A stretch of 64,000 nt of DNA from Psilocybe azurescens (taxonomy: Eukaryota > Basidiomycota > Agaricomycetes > Agaricales > Agrocybaceae), in assembly GCA_023853785.1 (NCBI GenBank), contig JAJIRX010000719.1, positions 1-64,000 of the forward strand, written 5' to 3'. Numbering within the stretch: the stretch's first letter is position 1; each line of letters opens with the position of its first letter. Of this stretch, positions 1 through 10,725 are shown piece by piece. A program made the translations under genes and the position numbers. The notes below the pieces were generated by a model. The model was given only the letters and a program-made list of their open reading frames with translations. It had not been told where the DNA came from and searched no databases.

Positions 1-291
1 AAGAATAGAAGAAACAGATCAAGTTGAACGAGTTTGAATGTTCATCAGCAGATGTATATAAGAATAGAAGAAACAGATCAAGTTGAAACGAGTTTGAATG
101 TTCATCAGCAGATGTATATAAGAATAAGAGAAACAGATCAAACGTTCATCAAAAGATGTATCATAAAAGATGGAAGTGAAAGTAAAGTTCATCAGAGCGT
201 ACAATGATGTATCAATGATGTGAAAGATGACAAAGAAAAGGAAAAGAAAAGAAAAGAAAAGAGAAAAGAAAGAAAAAGGCTTGTTGTAACA
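1..291 (-). repeat. 3' LTR of the chromovirus (partial)
   Basis: Bases 1-291 match the last part of the complete LTR at 5660-6208, including its 60-bp tandem units and the AAAAG-rich tract, and end in the same TTGTAACA. In element orientation this is the start (TGTTACAA) of the downstream LTR. The remaining roughly 260 bases lie outside the window. Differences from the other LTR are few and mostly in A runs. Confidence 0.9.
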
Positions 292-904
292 TTACCCCGT
301 ACTACACTCCTTATGCCTCAGAAGGAGTGAAGTCCATTACTTCAGTGGGCTCAATAGTCTCCGTATGGTTCGCCTGTGGTGTTGGCGATTCTGGCATCGT
401 CCCGTTGAAGAGGTCCAGGGCTTCAGGAGTTGACAGTGTTTGAGCGTAACGGGTATGGCAGGTTGTTTGCCTTGCAGACGGGTTGGCGGGAGTAGAAGAG
501 GAAGAAGCAGCGGGAGTATTGATGAAAGACATGTTGCGTTGTTCTGGTAATTGAGGTATGGTTTAGAGGTAGAACGACTTGGCCTTTTAACTACTTTGGC
601 GATCAGTGGAAGGCGTCGATGGAGCTCTCGTTCGACCAGATTTAGTTTGAGGCGTAGAGATCTGGCTTGGTGATGGGCAGCTTTAGCAGCAGCTGGGCGG
701 TAGTTCTGTTTTGCTGTCTCCTTCCGATCAATTGTTTCGTTGTATGCGGTGAGAATTTCTCTTTGCAGTGTCTCAAGCTCTTCCACAGTCTGATCAGCCA
801 GAGGGGTATCAAAGATAGGGGTTTCGAGTTGGTTTGTTTCGAGTTTCGAGTGAAAGAAGAGGCAATACGTCGGAGAAGGCGAGGCATCAGGGTGGTAGCG
901 GTGA

Positions 905-2330
905 TCAGAGTTTGTGTAATTGGTGGTATTCTTTAAGAGTCTCGTTGTCATTGTCGAACGCGTCATCTTTTTCCCACGTTGCTTCGGAGATAGGGAATCC
1001 CGTCCATTTGATAAGGTATTGATATTTTTGCTTTCCTTTCTTGGGTTTTCGTCCTGTCTTTCTGTGATTCAGAATGGTTTCGACTTCCCAGTGTTCTTCT
1101 TTATTTTTGATTTCGGGTGGTGGTCTAGGAAATTCCGGTCCGGTATGTTTCTGTCTCGTTATATGGCATGAGTAGAGTGGCGTGGAAGACGTCATGGATC
1201 TTCCATATCTTGGGTATTTTGAGTCTGTAAGTGAGAGGTCCCAAGACTTCTGTGATTGTGAACGGGCCTTCTCGCTTTGGTTTCATCTTTGAATGGTACC
1301 TCGTGGAGATGTTGCGGAGTCTAGCCAAACTTTCGCCTTTCTCAAACGGTTTGAAGGTCGATTTTCGTCGCTCGGCTATCCTTTGTCTTGCAAGTTCATG
1401 GGCGGCTAACGCTTCTTCTCGATCTCTCAGGAGATGTTTGACTTTTTCTTCCACAGATGGGGCTTTGGTGTTCTCAAATGCGAGTGGAATGGCCAGCGGA
1501 GATGAACCTAGGTGAGTTCGAACGGGGTTTTGACCCTTTCGGAGTGTTTTCTGTTGTTGTGAGTGAATTCTAATGTTCCAACTGACTTGTTCCAATCGGT
1601 TGGGTGTGAAGAACAATAGATGGATAGGTAGGCTTCTATTTCTTGGTTGAATCGCCGGTGGTTCCGTCTCCTATTGGATGATAAGCCGTCGTTAATTTGG
1701 ACTTGATCCCTAAGAGTTTCATGAGTTCTTGGAAGACCTTTGCGGTGAATAGGGGTCTCGGTCTGAGATAATGCTGTCTGGGAGTCCGAATCGTTTGAAA
1801 AGATTGTCAAGTAAGAGTTGAGCTGCTCCTTCCGCGTCAAGTGCCTCTCCTGGTTTCCCTTTCTTCCGGCAAGGTATTAAAATCACCCCTTAGTAAGCCC
1901 ATGGTCTACCACGACCATGAGTGCATCCACAATCTGTCCTGCGCTGTTTTTAACCGGTGGTAAGTCGGTTAGAAAGTCCATTGAACAGTTCACAAATGGT
2001 CGTGTAGAAGTTGGTCCAGCAATTGGCATGAAAGATGGGTGAGAGGGATTTCTGTTAATCTTGAATTGTTGACAGATTCCGCAGCCTTTGACGTATTGTT
2101 TTATGAAGGATCGTAGCCCAGGCCACCAGTAATGTGCCTTTACTGCATTGTAAGTTTCTAGTTCTCCGGGGTGTCCTGCCGATGGTAGATCATGAAAAGA
2201 TTTTACAATTTGTTGGCGTAGATTTTGGTTCTTCGGTATATATGTTTTATCTTTATAAAAGATAACATTTTTCCCATTGAATTCCTCCGTTTTCCAGTCG
2301 TCAAGGTCGGTTCGTAAGTTCGATGGTCCT
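905..2330 (-). pseudogene. chromovirus integrase with C-terminal chromodomain, several frameshifts
   Basis: The zinc-binding HHCC region is encoded at about 2075-2200 (GHPGELETYNAVKAHYWWPG, then CGICQ). The core follows with SMDFLTDLPP and a second acidic segment, but continues in broken frames (1508-1840). The region leading to the GPY/F-like end (GPFTITEVLGPLTYRLKIPK) is open at 1125-1616. A chromodomain is open at 905-1195 (EHWEVETILNHR, YLIKWTGFP, ATWEKDD). Chromodomains in this clade direct integration to methylated-histone chromatin (established for chromoviruses). The stretch 292-904 between chromodomain and LTR holds low-complexity element sequence. Confidence 0.88.
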
Positions 2331-2345
2331 TTTGCAATAGAGCCT

Positions 2346-3680
2346 TCAAGACTTCTGCAATATCTGTGTCAAATTCTTCCGAATCAATGATTTTTGTTGT
2401 AGTTCGGTGTCGATTAGATTGACGAAAAGTTCTTCCGGTAGTAGAGTCACATCTTCATTATCATGGTCTTTGTCTGGTATAAAATCTGGCCTTCTCGATA
2501 AAGCATCAGATTGAATCATTTCGTTCCCGGGCATATGGATTAGTTTCAGATCGAATTCGGATAGGTATAATGACCATCGAGCTTGCCGTCTGTTCAGGTT
2601 TCTTGGGCTTCTGAAGTAGGTCAGGTTCTTGTGGTCAGAATGGATGATCGTCGTATGTTCAGATCCTTGAATGTAGTGTCTCCATTCCTGTAATGCTCGT
2701 ACAATTGCCAGGAGTTCTCGATCATAGATTTCATAGTTCCTTTCTGTCGCAGAAAAGGTTTTTGAAATGAATGCACATGGGTGTCTTTCACCGTTACCAT
2801 CGAGTTGAGTCAGAACGGCTCCAGATGCATATTTAGAGGCGTCGCATTCGATTTGAAATGGTTTGCTCGGGTCTGGCATAGAGAGAACCGGTTCTTCTGT
2901 GAATCGTCGTTTTAGTTCGTCAAACGCTCGTTGAGCTGCGTCCGTCCATTCAAATTTCTTGTCCTTCTTTAGGAGATCGTTCAGGGGTTGTGCCACCATA
3001 GAGAACTTCCTGATGAATTTTCGGTAGAAATTTCCAAATCCCAGGAATCCCCTGACTTGCTTTACTGTGGTGGGTGCGGGCCAGTCTCGGATTCCTTTAA
3101 GTTTTGATTGGTCCATGGAGATTCTTCCTTCTTCGATTATCATTCCCAGATATTCAACTTTTTGTTGTCTGAAGACGCATTTTTCCGGTTTGAGGTACAG
3201 GTCGTTATCCTTTAGCCTTTGCAGGACAATCCGTTCGTATCTTGCCAAATCTTCTTGATTTTCAGCAAAGATTAAGATGTCGTCCATGTAGATAATCACG
3301 AATCCTCCAGATATTTCGCCTTCAAACAGCGAATCCATCATGGATTGAAAAGTGGCTGGGGAATTGCATAATCCGAAGAACATAACTGTGGGTTCAAAGA
3401 GACCTCGATTTGTTTTGAAGGCAGCTTTCCGTTGATCTTCCTTTCGAATGCGAACATTGTTGTATCCTTGTCTGATGTCCAGTTTGGTAAAGAATTTTGC
3501 TCCTTTGAGTTTGTCCAGTAGATCAGGGATCCGTTGCAAAGGGTAGGCATTCTTTACTGTCCATTCATTTAGATATCGATAGTCTTGACAAGGTCGCAGT
3601 TTTCCATCCTTCTTGGCTACGAAGAAAAAGGGCGAAGCAATGTCTGATTCTGATCTGACGATATATCCTTTGTCTAGCAT
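2346..3680 (-). CDS. chromovirus reverse transcriptase and RNase H, intact segment of 444 codons
   Basis: This is the longest open part of the element. Reverse transcriptase motifs in order are [33 protein letters not shown] and the catalytic YMDD box ([10 protein letters not shown]). RNase H follows with [33 protein letters not shown] and SDALSRR, which contain the expected acidic residues. It copies element RNA to DNA and removes the RNA strand. The ORF starts inside the RT domain and opens into upstream sequence, so it is part of a longer pol. Confidence 0.92.
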   Translation of the reverse strand: MLDKGYIVRSESDIASPFFFVAKKDGKLRPCQDYRYLNEWTVKNAYPLQRIPDLLDKLKGAKFFTKLDIRQGYNNVRIRKEDQRKAAFKTNRGLFEPTVMFFGLCNSPATFQSMMDSLFEGEISGGFVIIYMDDILIFAENQEDLARYERIVLQRLKDNDLYLKPEKCVFRQQKVEYLGMIIEEGRISMDQSKLKGIRDWPAPTTVKQVRGFLGFGNFYRKFIRKFSMVAQPLNDLLKKDKKFEWTDAAQRAFDELKRRFTEEPVLSMPDPSKPFQIECDASKYASGAVLTQLDGNGERHPCAFISKTFSATERNYEIYDRELLAIVRALQEWRHYIQGSEHTTIIHSDHKNLTYFRSPRNLNRRQARWSLYLSEFDLKLIHMPGNEMIQSDALSRRPDFIPDKDHDNEDVTLLPEELFVNLIDTELQQKSLIRKNLTQILQKS

Positions 3681-3739
3681 TTCTTTAAGAAATTTGTCCT
3701 GTTCGATTTGTTCTTCCGGGGTGAGGCTGTAGACCTTGC

Positions 3740-4400
3740 ATGGTTTTGGTTTGAATTCAGGTTTCAGTTCGATTTTGTGGTCCCAGGGTCTTGAGATGGG
3801 AAATCGATCTGCTGCTTTTTGTCAAAAAGTCCGAGATAGTCGTGGAGGTCCGGGGAATAAGTTCTTCCAGAGGCTTAGCAGGTGTCCTATTTTCGTGTTC
3901 CATTGCCAGAGTTTGTGAAGCCGTAGTTTTGCGTTGATCCATGCCTGGTCCAATTCTTTGGAGTCTTTGGCTTCGATAAAATCTATTACCAAAGTGTTGA
4001 AGTCTTCGAGTGGGACGTCCGTGGTGTCTATGATCGGTTCAGTTTCTTCCAGTTCTTCTTCCACAGTAGTGGTGCGGATAGATTTGGAAACTCTCCATTT
4101 AACTTTTCCAGTTTCCCAATCAATGTCGGGGTTTCGTTTCTGAAGCCAAGGTAGTCCTAGAATAATTTTTTGTCGTCCTAATCCAGAGACAAATAGAATT
4201 TCCTTGTTCGTTCTGTTCCCGATAGTGAGATTGAGTTCTCACGAAAGTAGAGATTGTTCCTTTCTTGTTGAGAGTTCCATCTACGTTGTACACCGTGAGG
4301 CTCCTCTTCAGGTTTTTGTTCAAGCCCTAGTTTTCTAGCCGTAGTTTTGGTCGATGAATTTTCCACCAGCTCCAGAGTCAATTAGACCCAAGGTTTCGAC
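3740..4400 (-). pseudogene. chromovirus aspartic protease and linker segment of pol, frameshifted
   Basis: The minus strand at about 4330-4390 encodes LGLIDSGAGGKFID, with the D-S-G active-site triad of retropepsins, and runs into a stop shortly after. Downstream pieces in shifted frames include GLPWLQKRNPDIDW (about 4120-4170), the conserved linker after the protease in Gypsy elements. The acidic segment at 3822-4064 leads towards reverse transcriptase. No single frame spans the segment. The role would be polyprotein cleavage. Confidence 0.72.
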
Positions 4401-4619
4401 GATTTGTGGCTTTCCGTTTTTATGGCAGAGAAAGAAATCGGTAAATGCATAGATTTATTCTCAAGTGTAGCCATAAATACAGAATAGATGCCTAATCGTG
4501 GAGAGACCGGCGTCGATTCGGTTCTCCGTTTTAAAAATCCTCAGTGTTGTTATCCTCCTCCTGGTTTCCCATCGCCAAACTTGCCAGTTCCTCCCTTTCC
4601 TCCATGTTCAACTCCCGGA

Positions 4620-5610
4620 TATGGGCATGAAGGTCCTTGGGTGTCCATTTTTCTTCAGCAACTCCTTCCGACATGAATGGGTTGTTGTTTTTCTTCTTCT
4701 GAGGGCAATCTACTGCGAGATGTCCTGTTTGTTTGCATCTGAAACAAGCCCCCTTTTCATAAGGCTCGTTCGTTCCTCGGTGGTCATAACATCGACGTCC
4801 ATTGCAAAGGGGTCCTTTCTTGGCACGGCTCTGGGAATAAATTGCGCATTTGATTGAGACGGGCCTCTTATTGCCATCGCGAGTCGATAGCTCCTATCGA
4901 AAGACATGGCTTTGTCATACCATTCTTCGATCTTGGTGGGCCTCTTCTCAGACTGGATGATCTTCTGTACTAGCGCTGGGTTTAGCGCCGTCTTGAACAT
5001 CTCGATCAGGAGTTTATTTGCGGTGCTGGAGTCGTTGGTCATCCCTGCTTCTCCAACCAGTAATTTGAACTTGGTTACTAGTTGTTCAGCGGTCAGGTTC
5101 TTTTGTCGAAGCATTTTTAATTTGTCCAATGCATCAATGTCTTCTTCTTCTGGCTTGAAGGCCTTCTGGAATTCGTCAATGAATTCTTTGTATGTCGGTA
5201 AGTCGATGTCCCCTGTGTCGAGGTTCAGTTTGTTCTGGACGAATTGTTGTTTCCAGACGACCGCGTTCCCTTCTTGCATGAAAGAGAGCATGAATGCAAT
5301 TCGCTTCGGTTCAGTGTCATAGACGTCCTTGTTGATCCCCATATAGAGGATACATTCTTGAAGGAATTTCTTGCTTTTAAACCGTTTGCCGTTGAAGGGG
5401 GCTTAGGTTTGTTAAGAGAGAGTTCCCTTGTTTTGGGGTGTCAATAGCCATTTGGTCAGGCATTTGTTCGTTCAGTTCAGAGGTTTCAGAAGGTTCAGAG
5501 GCGTCGGTGAAGTATTCTTCTCCTGACAATAGTCCTGGAGTTTGGGTAGTGGGTTGAACGTCTGATGTAGGTGTTCGTTCACCACTGTCGCCGGTGTTGT
5601 AGTTTGCGGA
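4620..5610 (-). pseudogene. gag-like polyprotein of the chromovirus, frameshifted
   Basis: The central part reads openly from 5342 to 4710 (about 210 codons) and looks like a retrotransposon gag capsid domain: helical, acidic, with the run NAVVWKQQFV. A preceding segment beginning near 5480 is in another frame and meets a stop. Downstream of the open part a CCHC zinc knuckle (CFRCKQTGHLAVDC) is encoded around 4710-4750, but in a different frame from the capsid. The switch lies at a run of five C on the plus strand. Gag would package element RNA. Frames are broken at homopolymers, so real decay and consensus error are both possible. Confidence 0.8.
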
Positions 5611-5659
5611 GAAGGTTCCACCTCGAGATGTCGTGGTGTCTGGTTCAAGCTCCCAATAC

Positions 5660-6208
5660 TGCTTGTGGACGAAGCAGTATGGTAGAGTGAGAAGCTTGTT
5701 CTTTTATTACGATCTCAAGTTAGAATCACGCAGTGTGCGTAATCTAACCACCAATCGTTTACAAGAACAAGTTCAAGTTTAGAGTAGAGCAGGTTAAGCA
5801 GGTTGGATTCTCAAGAACTAGCTAAAGAATACAGTAGATGCTCCCTTGTATAAATACTATGAACTGTACAGCTAGTTGAAACGAGATCGAATGTTCATCA
5901 GCAGATGTATATAAGAATAGAAGAAACAGATCAAGTTGAAACGAGTTTGAATGTTCATCAGCAGATGTATATAAGAATAGAAGAAACAGATCAAGTTGAA
6001 ACGAGTTTGAATGTTCATCAGCAGATGTATATAAGAATAAGAGAAACAGATCAAACGTTCATCAAAAGATGTATCATAAAAGATGGAAGTGAAAGTAAAG
6101 TTCATCAGAGCGTACAATGATGTATCAATGATGTGAAAGATGACAAAGAAAAGGAAAAGAAAAGAAAAGAAAAGAGAAAAGAAAAAAGAAAAAAGACTTG
6201 TTGTAACA
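5660..6208 (-). repeat. 5' LTR of the chromovirus, about 549 bp
   Basis: The boundaries come from the TG...CA ends: in element orientation it begins TGTTACAACAAG (6208) and ends CCACAAGCA (5660). The right boundary is fixed by matching the internal LTR copy at 284-291. The left boundary is less certain because no second copy covers it in the window. Just inside it, in element orientation, lies TGGGAGCTTGAACC (5644-5657), which starts with the TGG expected for a tRNA primer-binding site. That assignment is tentative. Confidence 0.8.
5881..6054. repeat. 60-bp tandem repeat inside the LTR (about 2.9 units)
   Basis: Units at 5881-5940, 5941-6000 and 6001-6054 share the same 60-base phase and differ at only a few positions. 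The same array is seen at 1-154 in the other LTR. The repeats produce spurious repetitive ORFs that are not genes. Such arrays inside an LTR may modulate promoter strength, but this is inference. Confidence 0.92.
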
Positions 6209-8600
6209 ATTATAGAGGTTGAGAAAGGTTACAAGCTCAGCAGAACCGTAAGAATGAGACTGGTATCGGGTATTTGATGAGTCCGGGAATTTCTTGTTGT
6301 TTGTGATGCCATGTTTCTCCTTTTTGTGCTTGGCCATGAACATGCAATGAACATCCTGATATCCTTGCTCCTCTGATTTGTGATTGAAGAGAGCCCCAGC
6401 CAAACTAACAAGCTTTACACCACCACGAGAGCTAGAATCTACTGCGGCGGCTGAACTGCAGCACTGTCAGCTTCCTCACCAAGTTGGATAACAGTGTCAT
6501 TGGCTTTGTTTGCAAGAAGCACAGGTGGGGGTTGTCCTGCGGTTTCCCAGGTACGATTCATTTTTAAGATGCCATATTTGAATGAATTGAGATCCTTATG
6601 GCCACCGCAGCCAGCAAATAGCAAGCCAACAAGGCACTTTTGTTCGTCTTCTCCAAGCGCATCTAGAACAGCTTTCCCTAGCTTTATCTCCAGCAATTTG
6701 GTAGCAGCAGAAATAAGTTCGCTACTGAAAATTTAAAATGGTGAGCTAGAATTGAGTTTTAAAATTCTCGGAGTTAAATAATTACAGGTTTTTGCACGCG
6801 CAGCATCTATATCCTCCTGCGGAATCGACAATGTAGCCTGCATGATTTCATCAGCATCCATTTCGTCCATAGCTTTTTCTCCGAGGTCTTCACATATCAC
6901 CTCCTCTTTCCATTCAGCAGTTAATTTAAATTTCTTCTTTCCGTCTGCTGCATGGTCCATATTCTGGAATTCTTCCTTGCGCACCCAGTCATTTGTTTCC
7001 ATTTTCATTCCATCTCGCTCAGATAGGGGACTCTCCAAGTATGCCATTGCAATTTTGAAGCCAGATCCTTCGATCCTTCGAACTGGGTTTTGGCCGTGTG
7101 ATCCAAGGCAGGCTCAACTTGTACAAATCAAATATGGTTTGTCCAGGTAGACGTGTCTGAGTCATTGATACCTGGCTCATAAGACGGTACAGCAAGAGTT
7201 ACATGATGAGTGGTGATCATCAAGGGTTTACCCTCAATGTATAATGCATTTGATTTGATATTTTTATTATAAGATGAATGTTTACAAATATACAAATATA
7301 TTTATATAATCAGGTGGTCATATTATATATCTAATTGGATATACTTCAAGGGTCAGAAATTTATAACTGTAACCATGTTTAATTGTCATATTACAGGCCA
7401 GGGGTGTAAAATACCCTTCACACTCCGCTAATTTTGCATTTTGAAGGGTATTTTATACCCCTGGCTTGTATGACAATTAAACATGGTTACAGTTATAAAT
7501 TCTGACCATGTAATCCAATTAGATATATAATATGACCACCTGATATATAAAAATATTTGTATATTTGTAAACATTCATCTTATAATAAAATATCAAATCA
7601 AATGCATTATAATAAACCTGATGATCACTAATGATGAGCTTTGTAGGTGATCTTGCGGTGAGCTGTGCTGTCAGTACTCTCTCCAAAGCCTAAAGGAAAT
7701 CCGCACTCAGATGTCCTTAAATGACTGAAGAGCAAGAAAAATACCTCGCGGAATGAGTAATTTCACGACCAAGCTGCATTAGACCAAAGAATCCGCCTTC
7801 ATCCCAGGCACGTAAAACTGTACGCCCACTAATTTTACCTTTAACCTTGATTCCAAACGCTTTTGCACAAGCAAGTATCGCATCGCTGACACGTTCCAAA
7901 GAACAACCAGATTTTAGAAGTTCTCGAGCAAGGTGCCGTGCTTGTGCAGTGTAGACCCCACCTTTTTTGCTGACCAAGAAGCTTTTGATTTAAAGCAACG
8001 GCGGGAGTTTTGAGAGACTCTTGAGCGCAGAGTCATTGCATATCAAAGCGGTGAGCCTTTTTCGGAGTTCGGTGCTGACAGTCTTTTCATGATTCAGAGA
8101 GGCCTTGAGCTTCTCAATCAATTCGTTTGCCAAAGAAAGAGCCGTTAGTGCGTCGCCAGACAATTTAGAAGTTACATTGATGTTTTCTGTTAGTGTTAGG
8201 TATGTGTGTTGTGTGCTTCTCCTCGGCCAATTGGTGATCCTTTACCAGTTTCTGTACGTCAGAATTGTGCTTCGCCTTTGCAAATTGGCAATCATGGATA
8301 AGTCTTTGAGTTCGCTTTTTCATGTTCTTCAGATCTCCAGAAACAGTTTCCAGTGACTTAACAATCTCCAGATATTTTTGGTTAAGTATTCGAGCAGTAC
8401 TGTCAGATCTTTCCAAATTGGCCTGCAGATCAAGAATAGTTCTGTCCTTGGCCTCTAGGTTGAGGGCATGGGCTGCGATTTGACCACCAGATTCCCACAG
8501 ATTTTGCTCCAGAGCTTTAATATCCCTCTTTAGTCGAAGAGTCTCATCTGTAAACTTCTTAGAATTAATTTGGCGGCGAGTTTTGGTACAGGAGAGCACA
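6209..8600 (-). pseudogene. Agaricomycete multi-copy family gene, interrupted twice by mobile elements
   Basis: From the 5' end on the minus strand: a long coiled coil (8599-8165), a segment YTAQARHLARELL...SGRTVLRAW (7977-7740), a 55-nt GT-AG intron, then GFGESTDSTAHRKITYKAHH. At that point a 420-bp foldback element is inserted. The frame resumes beyond it as HVTLAVPSYEPG, then DHTAKTQFEG, an acidic segment (7047-6790), CGGHKDLNSFKYG and FPDSSNTRYQSHSYGS, until the chromovirus LTR interrupts it at 6209. The order matches a family I recognise as highly repeated in mushroom genomes, of unknown function. The 5' start is uncertain. The family assignment is from memory of its motifs; the interruptions are directly visible. 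Confidence 0.7.
7211..7630. mobile_element. hAT-like foldback MITE, 420 bp, in the exon of the host gene
   Basis: Two arms of about 205 bases (7211-7419 and 7443-7630) are reverse complements of each other around a loop of about 23 bases at 7420-7442. The outer ends read TGGTGATCATCA and, on the other strand, TAGTGATCATCA. A perfect 8-bp direct repeat ATGATGAG flanks the element at 7203-7210 and 7631-7638. Removing the element and one repeat restores the reading frame of the surrounding gene. An 8-bp duplication is the hallmark of hAT transposases. There is no coding capacity, so mobilisation would need a transposase in trans. Confidence 0.9.
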
Positions 8601-10590
8601 AGAATGGTCCAGATTCGACAAGATCACAAGTAGCATTCCGGGCCTTCGATAGTCCCAGTGTCTGAGTAATTTGTGCTTTAGATTGAAGCTTAGCCATTGG
8701 GAAAGAGAGTTCCAGCTATATGCGAGCAATTTAAGCAACGAGAGAGCCAGAGAAGCGATGGTCAGGGGAGCAACAGAAGGGAATGAGCTATAGTACAATG
8801 GCATGTCAAGTCCACGGATCACAGTGATCGCGTGCAGTTTGACAGGCCAATGACAGTCTGTTGCCGTTTGTCTTTGTCCGCCCGGTGCTTCCGCTTCTTC
8901 TATACAAATAGGTATGGAATAAGTATTCAAACAGTTCCTTGGTTTGAATTCCACTTTCCCTTCTATCTGGTGCACACAAAGATGCTTTTAATCACAGATT
9001 TACAACTTTTACTGGTATAAACTTTGAACTTTCCTATTTTATAACCAACAAAACTGATTTCAACTTATATTATACATTTTAAGAATTTTAGGCGATTTTT
9101 TGTGGATGTGGAGGCACACCATGGACGGAGCAAAGCGAGTGATTCGAGGAACCGACGAATCAGGATTGTTCATCGGGGACAAACAAAGAACAAATATCAC
9201 AATTTCTTCACAGGCATTGCCGGTCCCCATAGTAAGGTAGGTGTCAACCACAAGCTGCAAACGTCACGTGAGCAACGTGACAGGCAGCCAAATTTGAGAC
9301 ACGCCAATTTAGCACTAAACGCGTGTTTGATGTGTTCCTCCAACGATTTTCAGAAATGTTGAAAATGAGGATTGTAGATAGAGGCCCTATCTATCTATAG
9401 GTACTGTCAAAATTATAAAAATATGAGAACTCGTGATGTAGTTTCCGGTTTGTGTGGTCCATGCAGAGATTGCCAGGAGATTGCACAAAGAAGGCTTTGT
9501 ACACTCGTTCATTGACTATTCCTCACAAGCGAAAAGCAACACTATCTCGTCAGAGCAATATACAGGTGGCCATAGCCAAACGTCGCTGCTTTCGTGCTGG
9601 TAATATCGACATATCAGATGAAGACAACCTACAAAGATTGTCGGGAGATGAGAGTGTAAGTCGATTTGAAAAGGGGAAAACCACGATCTCATACAGATCA
9701 TAGATGAATAATTCAGACGATGAGGATGCGTTGGCTCAACCGGATGCATCGACATCCCAGAGTGGGGAAAATTCACTTTGTATTGACCAGTTGTGGGTAA
9801 TATTGGACTGATATGACACTCCGAGGGAAACTCCTCTTTATCGGCTGATCCGATAAGATTGAAACTTTGCCAGAATGTTAAGAATACAATTTAGAACAGT
9901 TCTCATTTTGTCGATCTCTTAATTTTATTCCGTACAGTGAAATAACGAAAAATATCAGAATTTGTCCAGATTTGGACGAGCAGCTTGGTCACAAGAGTCA
10001 CCTCACATGACGTTTGCAGCTTGTGGTTGACCCTACCTTACGACAACTCTATTACTTTGCACATCTCACTGATGTCAAATACCACTTACTTGTGCACGGA
10101 TTAGCACTCAGCGGATCAATACTTTCTCACAGCCACCAAATGCGGCCCTGTGCAAACTCCTATATGTTTATGGTACGTTCATCAGATATGCTGTGGTTAA
10201 ATTTCTCACATATTTATACACCTGATCATAATTTGAAATGTAAATCTACTTGTTTTTTAGATATCTACGGCCCGACCTACAAGCAAGTCGCAAGTCACCA
10301 AATTGGTGGTTTTAGGGTCCTTTCCCATCCGCACAGCCATCAAAATCAAGTCGGAGACTTGCCTATAGTCGACATCTAACACTTGTCCAGCACACTGAGA
10401 CCAGCAGATAAGGTATTTACACATGGGTGAGAACATTATAAAAAAATTGGTACTGCACTGACTTTAGCCTGACATGCACAGGCATGCACTGACGGTACGG
10501 ACATGGCACGGACATTTTCCTGTACCTGACTATATAAGCTCACCGACACCCGAAGTGCCGAGCTAGTATGCTGTCCAGAAGACAGTGGAA
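8601..10590. other. about 2 kb without a supported gene
   Basis: Only short ORFs occur here, including 8565-8975 minus and 9452-9703 plus, with no family resemblance I can name. The stretch holds the inverted repeat listed at 9232-10041. Confidence 0.5.
9232..10041. repeat. pair of roughly 40-bp inverted repeats 0.73 kb apart
   Basis: Bases 9232-9272 and the reverse complement of 10002-10041 share the core GTCAACCACAAGCTGCAAAC, with similar bases on both sides. This suggests the terminal repeats of a degenerate or non-autonomous DNA transposon of about 0.8 kb. I found no convincing target duplication, and the enclosed short ORF (9452-9703) is unrecognised. Confidence 0.5.
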
Positions 10591-10595
10591 AATGA

Positions 10596-10602
10596 TATAA
10601 AG
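10596..10602 (+). promoter_or_regulatory. TATA box of NTF2/SnoaL-like gene copy 1
   Basis: TATAAAG within the string GATATAAAGGATGGG lies about 124 bases before the ATG. The same string occurs at the matching place upstream of the mirror-image copy (12614-12620), which supports function. A second TATATAAG lies at 10531-10538. Confidence 0.6.
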
Positions 10603-10725
10603 GATGGGTAATGAGACAGTTCTTACAGCACTGCTACATATCATTTGTATATCCTGGTAAGATAAACAGTACACGCTCTCTTTTCAACTGAGGAGGAAAC
10701 TCACAAAGCTTTCAGCATGCCAATA

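Larger units (their letters stand above)
1..6208 (-). mobile_element. Ty3/Gypsy chromovirus (LTR retrotransposon), left end cut by the window
   Basis: Reading on the minus strand the order is LTR (5660-6208), gag with a CCHC knuckle, aspartic protease motif, reverse transcriptase, RNase H, integrase, chromodomain, then the second LTR (1-291, incomplete because the window starts inside it). PR-RT-RH-IN order defines Ty3/Gypsy, and the chromodomain at the end of integrase places it among chromoviruses. The two LTRs are nearly identical over the 291 shared bases, differing by a few indels, so the insertion looks young. Several reading frames are nevertheless broken. The right flank just outside the LTR is attat (6209-6213). 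The matching target duplication would lie left of the window and cannot be checked. The insertion lies in the 3' part of the gene at 6209-8600. Confidence 0.93.

Noticed and set aside
1..204. Regular 60-bp repeats resembling a CRISPR array
   Set aside because: The units are contiguous with no unique spacers, lie inside an LTR, and occur in both LTRs; fungi have no CRISPR arrays.
9452..9703. 83-codon plus-strand ORF between inverted repeats as a transposase
   Set aside because: Too short, with no catalytic motif or helix-turn-helix that I could recognise.
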